A stretch of DNA of 64,000 nt. Origin: Portunus trituberculatus. Lineage: Eukaryota > Arthropoda > Malacostraca > Decapoda > Portunidae. Shown in pieces: positions 24,092-34,322 of the stretch (position 1 is its first letter; the number at the start of each line of letters is the position of its first letter). Below the pieces are notes generated by a model, which worked only from the letters and a program-made list of their open reading frames with translations, did not search any database and was not told the DNA's origin. Location: assembly GCF_017591435.1 (NCBI RefSeq), contig NC_059301.1, positions 6,271,060 through 6,335,059 of the forward strand, given 5' to 3'. The position numbers were made by a program, and so were the translations under genes.

Positions 24092-25570
24092 TACTCTAAT
24101 TTCCAAAGTAGTCTGTTATGAGGGACTTTATCTAAAGCCTTTTTTATGTCCAGGTACACAGTGGCCATCCATCCATCTCTGCTCTCCAGTCCTTCCACTA
24201 CTCGAGTAGAAACTTCTTGAGTAGAAACTTAATAAATTCGACACACATGACCTTGCTGTCCTGAACCCAAATTGTTTGTTCAGTATGAATACAGTAATCA
24301 CCCATGTATCTGGATTATAGCAGCTAACCCCCTGGCGGATACGTTAAATATCCGGATATATGGAATTTCCTCTCGACCCCTTATGAATTGAGAAAAACAT
24401 GTACATAACCCAAATGGGGAAGAAAACAATGCATGAAAGCACATTAAATGTATAATCTGATGACACATGTCACCATGCACAAAAACAGTAGGCACTCCAG
24501 CCATGCTGGAATGGCAAAGAATGCCACAAACTCTCTGAATAGTGTCACCATTACTCAAGCTGTCTGCAGGTGAGAGCGGAGTGGATCAGCACGGGAGGGC
24601 AAGGGAGTAAATGTTGCCGCCTAGAGGGATCAAGGAATCGCGTGCGTGGCAGGTTTGAATATGCTTGGGGGCAGCTCTGGATAGTGGCGATCCGGATACG
24701 CAGCTGATTATGTACTCTAGTTTTCTTCCAGATATTTAACCCATTTTTCTTTGATAATAATTTCACATATCTTGCCTACAACACTTGTAAGTGACACTGG
24801 TCACTTTTTTTAGCTTTTGTACATCTGGCATTGTGCCAAGCATGTATAGTTTTCTTAACGCTGTAGATAGGTACATATTTCTTTATTCTTTCGTTAAATT
24901 TCTGTAAGAATATTTCATATTTCTCTTGTAATATCCTTCTGTTCATAAAGTTTTTTCATTCAATATCAGCAAAAAAATTTCTTATTTTTTCAAAATTTGC
25001 TCTTGCATAATTTAATCTCTTTTTTGTAGTCATCTCTATCTTATCCCATCCTCCTCCTGTATTTTCAGCAATAATGTCACATGATCACTTTTTCCCATTG
25101 GACTAAGGTATTGTGTGCTGGAAGGGGGCTCTGGCTTCTTTGTGCATATTAGGTCAAGCAATGATGGTTCTTCTTCCCCCCTGTACCTTGTTGACTCTCT
25201 CACCCACTGATCTATTGTATTTACCATAGTCAACTGCAACACCTCCTCACTCCATTGTTCAGCATTACCCATTACTTCCATCTCTCTCCAGTTTATTCTT
25301 TTACAGTTAAAGTCTCCTACTAATAGTATTCTTCCATATCTTATTATTATCTAAGCATTTAATCACCTCTTTTTGCATATCATTATGTTCCTCAGTTCCC
25401 CATCCATGTCTTAGGTGGCACATACATAATTATGATTTTCCTTTTTTTTCAATTCCTGTTTTAATTGTTACTCTATTACTTCCGTCATGCCATCACCATA
25501 TCCGGTTTAGAACAGTGTTGTCATCTGTCCGGTAAATATACATGAAACACTCTGATTTTTATGTTGTGAA
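24092..25570 (-). pseudogene. LINE fragment: endonuclease and partial reverse transcriptase
   Basis: Read on the minus strand from 25570, this gives an endonuclease part (GDFNCKRINW near 25310, then ESTRYRGEEEPSLLDLIC and MGKSDHV at 25080-25230), a linker (QEKYEIF near 24930), then RT parts VSLTSVVGKICEIIIK (about 24780), NKQFGF (24275), ARSCV, and DIKKALDKVPHNRLLWKLE (motif A, ending at 24100). GDFN and SDH are apurinic-endonuclease motifs of LINEs. Several segments are missing and stops are present. It is interrupted by another element at 24292-24715 and is of the same general type as 54370-56466. Confidence 0.82.
24292..24715. mobile_element. MITE nested inside the LINE fragment
   Basis: The LINE protein frame breaks off after KYLEEN (near 24717) and resumes at NKQFGF (near 24280). 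The intervening 424 bp have imperfect inverted ends (CAGTAATCACCCATGTATCT on the left; GTATCCGGAT with TAATCA in the inverted right end). A TA target and CAGTA start fit a Tigger-like MITE. No coding. Confidence 0.65.
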
Positions 25571-26157
25571 GTATTGGGAACATGTACATCAATATTAGAC
25601 ATTCATCCCCATTCTAGTTCCCAACCCCACCATGCAATTATAATTGCAACTAAAACTTGTGAGTGTTATTTTGGCGTTATTATTTGCTCCATAACCTTCA
25701 TATTCCTGTGGCAAAGAGACGTTATAATATGAAGTTTTCATGATGCTAGATTTTTTATTTCATCTTTCATTTTTGTTTTATGAATTTTTTTCAAAATCTT
25801 TTTTTTTTTTACTTTTTTTGACAAAAAAATATTAATACAAAATTTCAGGTCACATATATAAACAATAGCAACGTGAATTGATAGAAGTATTCTTCTCCTT
25901 TTTAGTTTTTGTTTCATTGAAATCAAGGTAAAATTGGCTTTCACCCTTATGTTCCAGTGATTAAACTATTTTCCAATATCCCATGACAGGTAAAAATGGT
26001 AAACCTAGAAATTGTCAGAAGACTGTTTAATTACTAATAATTATTTTCTCTTTGTTATTCTGAATACAGTGATGTACTTTCTAGCTCGATGTGACCTCTG
26101 AAAGTTTAGTAATTGCCTTATCAAGGATTCCTCCTCCGCCCGCTGTGTGATCCATCA
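25571..26157. other. AT-rich DNA, no supported gene
   Basis: No convincing ORF, RNA gene or element ends seen. Confidence 0.5.
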
Positions 26158-26255
26158 AGCAGAAACAGCTCAGTGAGCGATGACACCGCGCAAACACACA
26201 CACACAAGCAGAAACAGCTCAGTGAGCGATGACACCGCGCAAACACACACACACA
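26158..26255. repeat. 51-bp tandem duplication ending in (CA)n
   Basis: The block GCAGAAACAGCTCAGTGAGC with its following ACACCGCGCAAACACACACA is present twice in a row, then changes to (CT)n. Confidence 0.93.
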
Positions 26256-26301
26256 CTCTCTCTCTCTCTCTCTCATCTTGGAAGAGAAATTGTACACTTC
26301 C

Positions 26302-26390
<89 letters not shown>
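26256..26390. repeat. (CT)n-(GA)n pair forming a hairpin
   Basis: A (CT)n run ending CTCATCTTGGAAG is followed by a short loop and then CTTCCAATGAGAG leading into about 85 bp of (GA)n. The unique parts beside the repeats are also complementary, so the arrangement is a true inverted repeat. Confidence 0.9.
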
Positions 26391-26391
<1 letters not shown>

Positions 26392-26393
<2 letters not shown>

Positions 26394-26550
26394 GTAAAAG
26401 CTCAGTTAGTCAGACCTTATGGGGGGAAAACCAGTCCAAGTAAGAAGGATAAAGTTCAGCGATCGATCTCGACCCCGTTATAACACACTAGGAAGTTTAT
26501 TCAGGTTTACTATATGTTTTTTTTTATTATTTACAATCTCATAATACAAT
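26392..26550 (+). mobile_element. Tigger-like terminus without identified partner
   Basis: CAGTAAAAGCTCAGTTAGTC follows TA at the end of the (GA)n array, in the same style as the other CAGT-ended elements. I did not find a matching right end. Confidence 0.4.
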
Positions 26551-26998
26551 TAGATGTATATGAGGCTCCTAGTCCCTCCTGTCAATGATATGTTGGTCCT
26601 GAAGATGCTTTTCTTCTGACGTCCAGCTCTCACTTTTTCTGGTTGTGATGTGTTCTTGAAGTTGCATGTTGTGCAGTGCAGAGTTATGGTGTTCTCGTAT
26701 ACATCAAGCTCCAAACTGTAGTCAAAGGCAGGATCTGGGCATGAATAACAAGAAAGAAGATTTTTCAGCCTCTTTTTCATCAGCATGACAATTTCATTGT
26801 CATTTTCCACATCTCTTCCTTTCTCAATATTTTGTAGAAGAGCTTCTCTAATTGTAAGAAATGAGGCCTTTCCTTCTTCATTTCCTTGTCTTTGTTCTGC
26901 ATGAGATGTGGTGGGCTGTGGTGTGGCGGTGGTGAGGGTGGTGGTGGTGGGTGATGTGAGGATGTGTACTGGAGCATTTGAGGTGTCAGGTTCAACAT
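26551..26998 (-). CDS. Uncharacterised ORF with paired CxxC motifs
   Basis: The minus-strand frame 26810-26550 encodes 86 residues containing CYSC, an acidic and aromatic stretch (DPAFDYSLELDVYENTITL), and CTTC about 30 residues later, which resembles a zinc ribbon. It then has a basic tail (RAGRQKKSIF) and a stop, and an AATAAA lies just after it. An overlapping upstream frame (26998-26780) is proline/histidine-rich, so the two may be one coding region with a frame shift or exon junction near 26800. It may be a terminal exon or a domain carried by the adjacent transposon. No family recognised. Confidence 0.4.
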
Positions 26999-27796
26999 GC
27001 TCTTTTTATTCTTTGAGCTTCCATACTCATATTCCAGGCATCCTTCCTCTACAGGATGCAGTAACTAAATTACGTTTTGTTTAGTAGAGTGAAGGACGGA
27101 TAGCAAGAGACGCAGCAACCACCTCTTTCTCCGATAGCTTTCCCCCTACTGAGTCTCGCTGGTGCCTTGGTTGACGCCACCCATAGACTTTCAGTGTTTT
27201 TCGTAGTTATTGAGAAAAAAAAAAAAAAAGGATTCTACTAATGTAAACAAACCTTTAAATGGCATTTAAATGGAAACCAATGTGCGTTTCACCATAAAAT
27301 TTCATGAAGTAATAGCTAACGTGTATACCTACCACACTTTTTTTCCACGAAAAACATTATTTTTCATATTTTTTTGGTCTCTAATGATATATTGAGTCAT
27401 GAAGCAAGCACGGCAGAGGAGGCAGTGCTGATATTATGAACAGTATTTTCTTGTAACCAGTAGAGCACACCAGGCAGCATGAAGCGAGCCCACCACCAAG
27501 CCTTCCCACCCACACCACGCACTGGGGTAGGCATCACTGACTCTTTCGCTTGACAACTTTGCAAGCTGTTGTAGGATTTGTTTTCTATTGCAGCTCTGAA
27601 TTTACAGTAGGTATTCTCACAAATGGAGTGTTTATATTTATTTTTTCTTCACACATTTTATAGTTTTGGAATATGAATGTGCTTTGAACCTTTAACCAAA
27701 ATTTTCTTATTGAAAGATTATGGAATATTTGTATTTTTTTTTAATTCCTTGAATATTATTTATGCCAGGTACATTGTGAAAAAAAAAAAAAAAAAA

Positions 27797-28054
27797 GGAA
27801 GTGGAAGGTGGATCATGAATAGGTATACCAAAGAAGACACAGCACCAGGTTCTGGGGAATGCCCTAGAAATGAGAGGACTCAATTTGCAATTTGCAGTCC
27901 TGTGCAACTTGGTGAGCTGCCTTCAGGTGACAGAATACTGACCAATGTTAATATGAAACATGTTTCAGAGCAATTGTCAAAGCTTTCTTACACCATGTGC
28001 CTTCTTTTGCAAACTTGCTTTCATACCACCCTTAATGCTTCCATGCTTTCATAG
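27797..28054 (+). CDS. Weak candidate exon or ORF
   Basis: After an A-rich run the frame reads GSGRWIMNRYTKEDTAPGSG and continues open for about 85 residues (later NVNMKHVSEQLSKLSYTMCL) to a stop. Composition is balanced, but the acceptor is poor (poly-A followed by AAG) and no domain is recognisable. The poly-A could instead mark a processed retrocopy boundary. Confidence 0.25.
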   Translation, partial: GSGRWIMNRYTKEDTAPGSGECPRNERTQFAICSPVQLGELPSGDRILTNVNMKHVSEQLSKLSYTMCLLLQTCFHTTLNASMLS

Positions 28055-29442
28055 GATTGAAGCAGTGTAAAAATACTTATAGTATAACTTTTCAAGTATT
28101 TGGGACAAACCTGACAGCCTAGCACCTCTTTTACTTCTGACAAAATAATGAGGTAGCCCATATTGCCTGTAAGCTCTTTTAAATTATATTACCAATGATT
28201 TGGATGATTAACCACTAGGCTTAGTACTTTCTGGAGGCCAATATGACTGGCCCCTGCTCTTGGCAGGTAAAAAAAAAAAAAGAGTTCCCTGCTGCCATTC
28301 ACTCACTACTCATCTACAACATCTTACTGTTAACAGTTGGCATTTCCTTTATTATGAGTAACAAGTTGTCAAAGGAGCTTCTCTTATACATTGTATGCAT
28401 AATTACCATTCTATAAATGGTAATGCATTAAGTGAAACACAACTCATGCATATATGTATTTTTTTTTTTTAAATGTGTAATAAGTGTCACACTTCAGCTA
28501 TTTAGGGAGCATATAACATAATTTTATGCAAGTACTTAAAAAGAATGACCTACACAAATGAAAACAGTGAGTCCTGTAATAAAGGTGAGACTCTAAACTC
28601 CCAAATAGCTGTAGTAAGGAGACCCAAATATTGCTGTTGGACATTTGCTTTTATCTGATTCCAAAGACACCAGAATATAACCCAAGGAAGAGTGTCGACT
28701 ACATGAGAGAGAAAAAGTAGCTGTGTAGCGGTGAAGAAATTCTGTAGAATCCAATGTTACAGACAAGCTCTATATCAATGCCCACACCTATAATATGAGA
28801 ATCCAGTGTTACAGACACAAACTGCATCATTGTAAATATCAGCACCATAGCCAAGCATTGTACTCTTTAATTCTGCATCTAAAAATAGGTATTAACCAAT
28901 ACTGTCCAAAAATATGTTTTCATAAGAATTTTTTTGTTATTAATGCAGCATTGTTTTTATGATCACTCTCTTTTAGGAATATAACTTAAGTTTCACTTTT
29001 ACCTTGTTTTGTGGTGGCAGTGATTAAATTTCGTAATCTGGCAAACAAAATCACGTAAAAGCAGAAAGCATATAGGGCTAGCAGATCATGTGATGTCCAA
29101 AGGATACCATCTTGGAAAATAATGTTACTGCACCTCCATCAACTAACACAAGGGAAGCTGCCTTTTCTCATTTAAACAGATAGATGGCTGTGCCATGCAT
29201 GTTATTGTTGATACAATAAAAGTCTATTAATATGACAATCAGGGGACCAAGAGTGTGTCAGATTATCAGTTTCATCAGATTATCTGGATGTATTCATGAA
29301 AATGCCACCATGCCAGGACCTCCATATAACTTTAGACAGTTTTGGGTTTCACTCATCCAAATCTTTTCTCATGTTGCCTGTATTCCTCTGTTGAAATAAG
29401 TAGTGAATTGATTGATATTCTACATCATTTCAATCACAAATA
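28055..29442. other. AT-rich DNA, no supported gene
   Basis: Only short ORFs. No repeats longer than homopolymers were noticed. Confidence 0.5.
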
Positions 29443-30033
29443 CAGTGGACACTTGGATGTTGAACACCCTGGACTTTGAACAAAAATTTTGATAAATTGT
29501 ACCCTCGTAGGTCAAACAAAATTCAAACTTCGAAAAACCCGAAGGCAGCTGAATCAAGGTGATGTTAGAGGCGTTGACGGGAGGTAAACATCAGTACCCT
29601 TTTTGGTTCCATGTTGTCACCCTGCTCTTATTCCTACCTGGGGTAAGGGAATTTGACCAGTTTCTCATTTGACCAGTGTCACTTAACCAGGTTGGATGCT
29701 TGAGTAATATCTCATATAAGTACACTGATTTCATAACAAAACAAAAATATTTTTTAACTACTGTGGTGACAAGTTGTAACAGATGTGAAACCAAGAATAC
29801 GCAAGACTAACTGATTATGCTAATGGTAGTGCTGTCACCACCATCTACATATGCTTTGAAGTTCACCACCAAAAGGTGAATAATATTGATTTTACAAAAT
29901 TCAGTTCTTATTTACTTAGGTAAAAATCTTGGGTCTTGGAACAGATTAAAATTATTTACATTGTTTCTTATGGGGAAAATGGTTTTGGATCTCAAACAAT
30001 TTCGAAGTCAAACAGCCTTCTGGAACAAATTAC
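29443..30033 (+). mobile_element. Tigger/pogo-like element, degraded
   Basis: Begins CAGTGGACACTTGGATGTTG. Internal and terminal segments echo this in inverted form (GTCTTGGAACAG, TCAAACAATTTCGAAGTCAAAC), and TA precedes the start. Another CAGTGG start follows directly at 30034. The right border is approximate. Confidence 0.5.
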
Positions 30034-30413
30034 AGTGGTGCCTCACAATAACAGATTTCGCTCAATAAAGGACTTGACTAACCTAACCAAACCAATTTTG
30101 TGGGGGGGACCATTATGGCAGCTTTCATTTTTCCCTCATGAAACCATAGTTCCTGAGTGGCTGTGGGAACAACTACACATATGACATGATAAACAAGCTA
30201 GATACCTCTGTAACTCATTTTATTCGTCTACAATTTACAAAACTTGTAATTAGGTGGAGAGTGGTGACTGTTTGCCTATGAGGGTCACTGGAGTGACACT
30301 CATGTGGTGATTTGTGGTCCCAGGTTGGTTGGACCTGCAGCCTGCCGAAGTGAAATGCTAATTATACATTTATGTTTGAATGTTGCTGGGCAAATGAGAA
30401 TAATGACATTGCC

Positions 30414-30454
<41 letters not shown>

Positions 30455-30796
30455 ATGCTAGTGTGAATTGCTAGATAGGCTTTTTTGTTTGAATGTTGTT
30501 AGACGAGCGAGGATATTGAAACTTCCACACTGAGACAGACAGAGAGAGTGCTGCAGCTGGTAAATGTGCAGACAACAGACAAATGCAAAAAAAAATCTCC
30601 AATCACTTGATTTTTTTCTTCATTTGCCAGTCTTTGGAGGTCTACAATTTCATTTCTTTCTTCTTTTGACTGAGGCTAATTTAGTATGAAGTGGACTGGC
30701 TTTTCTTCTTATAAATGGCGTAATATGCAAAGTGTTTCTTCGGTGCGGGCTGCGCAGGTAAAAGTTTGTACATAAAACAATACTGCCCCTGATCAT

Positions 30797-30868
<72 letters not shown>

Positions 30869-31000
30869 CCATCATGCCAAACATTTGGATGTGGACCTAC
30901 TTGTCATCCTTTGTGATAGGCATATGGGTTGGGTCATTTTTCCTGATGTGCATATAAACTGACTTGACATTGACAATGTCAAACCATCGATGGAGAAGTT
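30034..31000. repeat. Tigger-like terminus, (GA)n and (CT)n arrays
   Basis: CAGTGGTGCCTCACAATAAC starts at 30034. A (GA)n run lies at 30419-30453 and a (CT)n run at 30798-30863. No gene is supported. Confidence 0.55.
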
Positions 31001-31500
31001 NNNNNNNNNNNNNNNNNNNNNNNNNNNNNNNNNNNNNNNNNNNNNNNNNNNNNNNNNNNNNNNNNNNNNNNNNNNNNNNNNNNNNNNNNNNNNNNNNNNN
31101 NNNNNNNNNNNNNNNNNNNNNNNNNNNNNNNNNNNNNNNNNNNNNNNNNNNNNNNNNNNNNNNNNNNNNNNNNNNNNNNNNNNNNNNNNNNNNNNNNNNN
31201 NNNNNNNNNNNNNNNNNNNNNNNNNNNNNNNNNNNNNNNNNNNNNNNNNNNNNNNNNNNNNNNNNNNNNNNNNNNNNNNNNNNNNNNNNNNNNNNNNNNN
31301 NNNNNNNNNNNNNNNNNNNNNNNNNNNNNNNNNNNNNNNNNNNNNNNNNNNNNNNNNNNNNNNNNNNNNNNNNNNNNNNNNNNNNNNNNNNNNNNNNNNN
31401 NNNNNNNNNNNNNNNNNNNNNNNNNNNNNNNNNNNNNNNNNNNNNNNNNNNNNNNNNNNNNNNNNNNNNNNNNNNNNNNNNNNNNNNNNNNNNNNNNNNN
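31001..31500. other. Assembly gap, 500 N
   Basis: Exactly 500 N, the conventional placeholder length for a gap of unknown size. Duplication copy A starts immediately after it, so its left border is hidden. Confidence 0.99.
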
Positions 31501-31579
31501 CACTAATTTGTTCTAGATCACTTCTGATGTGAATGAGTTCAGGGGTGCTCTGAACCTACCATTAAGGCTAGTTTTGATC

Positions 31580-31712
31580 TCACTCATCGTTTACCATTGC
31601 ATCTCACAACTGAAGGGGGCAGTCACAGCTTCCCTCTCACTCTCTCCTCTTCCTCACAAAACTACATGCATTCATTACACACTTCTCAATAAATAAAAAA
31701 AAAAAAAAAAAA
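31580..31712 (+). mobile_element. Retroelement 3' end with AATAAA and poly(A)
   Basis: Sequence starting CACAACTGAAGGGGGCAGTC ends CAATAAATAAA followed by a long A-run. The same end occurs at 58560-58684, and its start also occurs near 19712. This looks like the 3' terminus of a reverse-transcribed element. Confidence 0.65.
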
Positions 31713-31779
31713 ATGGTAACTCCTAATCCAACCTCAGTCACTTTCTGGGAGAGGAACAGAAATGTCCCCAGGTCGGACT

Positions 31780-32193
31780 TGTTTTTTTTTATTTATTTTT
31801 ATGACCTATAGTGCCTGTAGGCACACTTGAAGAGTATATCTGGGAAACGATGTTCAGCTTCTGCCAGTTAGTGGCGCAGGCAATTTTAATCATAGTGGAA
31901 CCCATATTAAGACCCATCTCACCTTCTCTAACTTTTTCTTCTTTAACTACTGCAACATCTACTATCTTAGATCTAATTTTCAATCTGTAGAACACCACCT
32001 CTCCTCTACTAAACCTCATTTTCTTCTCCTCACCGAAACAGAGCTATCTGAGGCTTCTGACAGTAGCCTATTCTGTGTTTCCTCCTACTTTCTCTGTCCT
32101 CATTTTCGTTCCAAAGCTGGATGTTGCGTCTTTGTGCGCAACGCTCTTAAATCTTCCAAGTTTTCCACCATCTAGTTGCTGTTCAATAGTCAC
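31780..32193 (+). pseudogene. LINE endonuclease fragment, left part (copy A)
   Basis: The plus frame reads SVEHHLSSTKPHFLLLTETE (around 32000), then SSYFLCPHFRSKAGC, with the catalytic-type glutamate in LLTETE. It stops at 32193 because the LTR element is inserted. The right part continues at 38871. Copies B and C carry it uninterrupted. Confidence 0.85.
32190..32193. other. Target-site duplication TCAC, left
   Basis: TCAC precedes the LTR element and recurs at 38871-38874. The uninterrupted LINE in copies B and C has one TCAC at this point. Confidence 0.95.
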
Positions 32194-32851
32194 TGTTACG
32201 TTCACCGGTTAAACTGGTAAGATTGGCATCGGAGAGCCGGTGAACAATAACAATAAAAAAAAACACTGCAGGTTCAACTGGTGAGGAAATGCAAAAGGGG
32301 GTCACTTTAAAAAGCTACTTTAATAACCCATAATGAAATTGACACATATATAACAAGAAACATGAGACACAGATATATAACATGAAACACAGGAAAATGA
32401 CATACACATATACATATAACACAGTAATAAATACACAATAAAGAACCCAACTTAATACCTAACAATAATCCTAATCCTATATAGAGGCAATGTGGAAAAC
32501 ACGGACGAGGGAAGTGATACTTATGCGGTGTCGCAGTGGTGAAATGCTGGGTGATGGTTGATCCCACGGCAGAACCAAGAGGCGTTGTGTTCACTGGTTG
32601 AGGCTTGATCTCAACTGCCAATCCAGAAAACCAAGAGCTGGCTCAACACTTTCGGTTGAGTCGAAAGGGGCCGCGTGAATCCAACTTCGGGACAGTAGCG
32701 GGCTTCATGAAACGGTGACGTGGAAGGTTCACGAGACGGTGGCGTGGAAGGTTCACGAGACGGTGACGTGGAAGGGAGGCGGAGAGGTGCGAACGAGGTA
32801 ACAAGCGGAGGAGGTGATGGTAGTAATGCATGTTACGGGCGGGCCGTAACA
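32194..32851 (-). repeat. 3' LTR (element orientation)
   Basis: Begins TGTTACG and ends CGTAACA, a 7-bp inverted terminus including TG...CA. It is identical to 38211-38870 except for eight 1-base indels and one substitution. It contains a short internal repeat, GGTTCACGAGACGGTG. Confidence 0.97.
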
Positions 32852-32864
32852 TTTCCTCCCCCCT
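32852..32864 (-). other. Polypurine tract
   Basis: Read on the minus strand, AGGGGGGAGGAAA directly precedes the 3' LTR. This is the position and composition of the primer for second-strand synthesis. Confidence 0.9.
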
Positions 32865-32882
32865 AAGACCTCCGTAATGGGC

Positions 32883-33463
32883 TCATGAAGGAGGTGAGAC
32901 GGGAGATCTTGATAAGGCGTCGGCGATGATGTTGTCCACCCCCTTGATATGATGGACTTCCAGGTTGAAAGGTTGAGTTAACAAGGCCCACCTAAGAATG
33001 CGTTGGTTTCGGTTCCTCATGGCGTACAGGAAGGCCAGAGGATTGTGGTCGTGAAGACCTTGGTGATGTGCGGACCAGGATGAAGATAGCACTCAAAACG
33101 TTGGAGCGCCAGCACGAGTGCCAGAGCCTCCTTTTCGATGGTGGAGTAGTTGAGTTGATGGTGTTTCAGTTTTGCAGAGTGGTAAGCGATGGGATGGAGG
33201 ATGCCGCTTGTGGGGTCCGGTTGTAGGACAGCACCCACTCCAACTCCACTCGCGTCAACTTGTAAATGGAAGGGTCGGGAGTGATCCGGCGTCCAGACCA
33301 CTGGTTCCGAGGAGAGAAACGCCTTGAGGTGTTTGAAGGCTTGGTCACAGGTCGGGGTCCAGTGGAAGGGGACGGAAGTGCTGAGAAGGTCCGTCAAGGG
33401 GCGGCCAGGGTGGAGAAGTTTTACAGAAGCGTCTGTAAACCCAGCCATCCCCAAGAACCTCAT
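32883..33463 (-). CDS. pol: RNase H domain of gypsy-like pol
   Basis: The frame 33463-33017 contains PFHLQVDASGVGVGAVLQPD (first catalytic Asp) and TIEKEALALVLALQRFECYL (catalytic Glu). The overlapping frame 33092-32883 continues with DHNPLAFLYAMRNRNQRI and the typical C-terminus FNLEVHHIKGVDNIIADALS, and stops before the polypurine tract. One frame shift near 33080 separates them. RNase H removes the RNA strand during reverse transcription. It is the last domain of the element, unlike standard gypsy elements, where integrase follows. Confidence 0.9.
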
Positions 33464-34298
33464 GAGAGCTTTCCTGGTGGTAGGAACAGGGAAGCCAAGG
33501 ATGGCCTCACGTTAGCTCTCTTGGGGTGAACCTTGCCGTTCCCCACCACATGTCCCAGGTAGACCACCGTAGACCTCCTGAAGGTGGACTTGGCCAGGTT
33601 GATGGTAAGCCCGGCTTCCTGCAACCGACCCATCAGCCTCCGAAGACGGGTCAGATGTGTTGCCCAGTCGTCTGCAGTCACCACCAGGTCGTCCAGATAC
33701 GCGGATGTTCCTCCAAGTCCTGAGTTATGTAATTTATAGCCCTCTGGAAGGTGGCGGGAGCATTAGACAATCCAAAGGGCATCACTGTGTATTGGTATAG
33801 TCCGAAGGGGTGATGAAGGCGGATATTATTTGGGCCTCGTCCGAGAGGGAATCTGGTAGTAACCTTTAAGCAAGTCTATAGTGGTTACAAATTTGGCTAC
33901 TCCTATACTATCTATAAGGTCCTCTATCAAGGGCAATGGGTAGGAGTCTGGCACCGTCACTTTATTTAATTTCCGGTAGTCGGTGCAAAATCGACTACTA
34001 CCATCTGGCTTAGATGTTAACAGGCAGGAGAAGCCCAAGGAGATATACTAGGTTCTGCAAGGTGATGACAGAGCAGATAGTCTACCTCTTTTTCATCAAG
34101 TCTCTTTTAATGGGTGAAATGCGATAGGCTGGTTGTCTTATAGGCTTGATGTCTAGATGTTAATCTTATGTCATGTTGGATAGTATTACAAACTCCTGGA
34201 AGGTCACCTGTGATTTCAGAAAAGTCTAGCAATAACTTTTTAAGATCAGACTGTTGTGAAGGTGTTAAGGAAACAAACACCTCATCCAGGTTGGACAT
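33464..34298 (-). CDS. pol: Reverse transcriptase domain of gypsy-like pol
   Basis: The minus frame at 34298-34107 covers the RT-proximal segment (LTPSQQSDLKKLLLDFSEI, then a HDIRL motif typical of the RT start). 34038-33826 gives FCTDYRKLNKVTVPDSYPLP and FVTTIDLLKGYYQIP (first catalytic Asp). The catalytic box YLDD lies at 33689-33700. 33684-33460 gives GLTINLAKSTF and VVYLGHVVG. These are Ty3/gypsy-type RT motifs. There are frame shifts between segments (about 34100, 33820, 33710). In the transcript RT follows integrase, the reverse of ordinary gypsy order. Confidence 0.92.
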
Positions 34299-34322
34299 GA
34301 TTTGGCTGTTTGAGGGCGTCCT

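Noticed and set aside
30964..31532. 180-residue frames through the assembly gap
   Set aside because: They consist almost wholly of undetermined residues from the 500 N.
31789..32019. Minus-strand ORF of 76-113 residues repeated in copies A, B and C (MRFSRGEVVFYRLK start)
   Set aside because: The plus strand of the same interval encodes recognisable LINE endonuclease sequence, so the minus frame is a shadow.
33266..33723. Plus-strand ORFs within the LTR element
   Set aside because: They are antisense to the RNase H and RT frames, which carry clear motifs.
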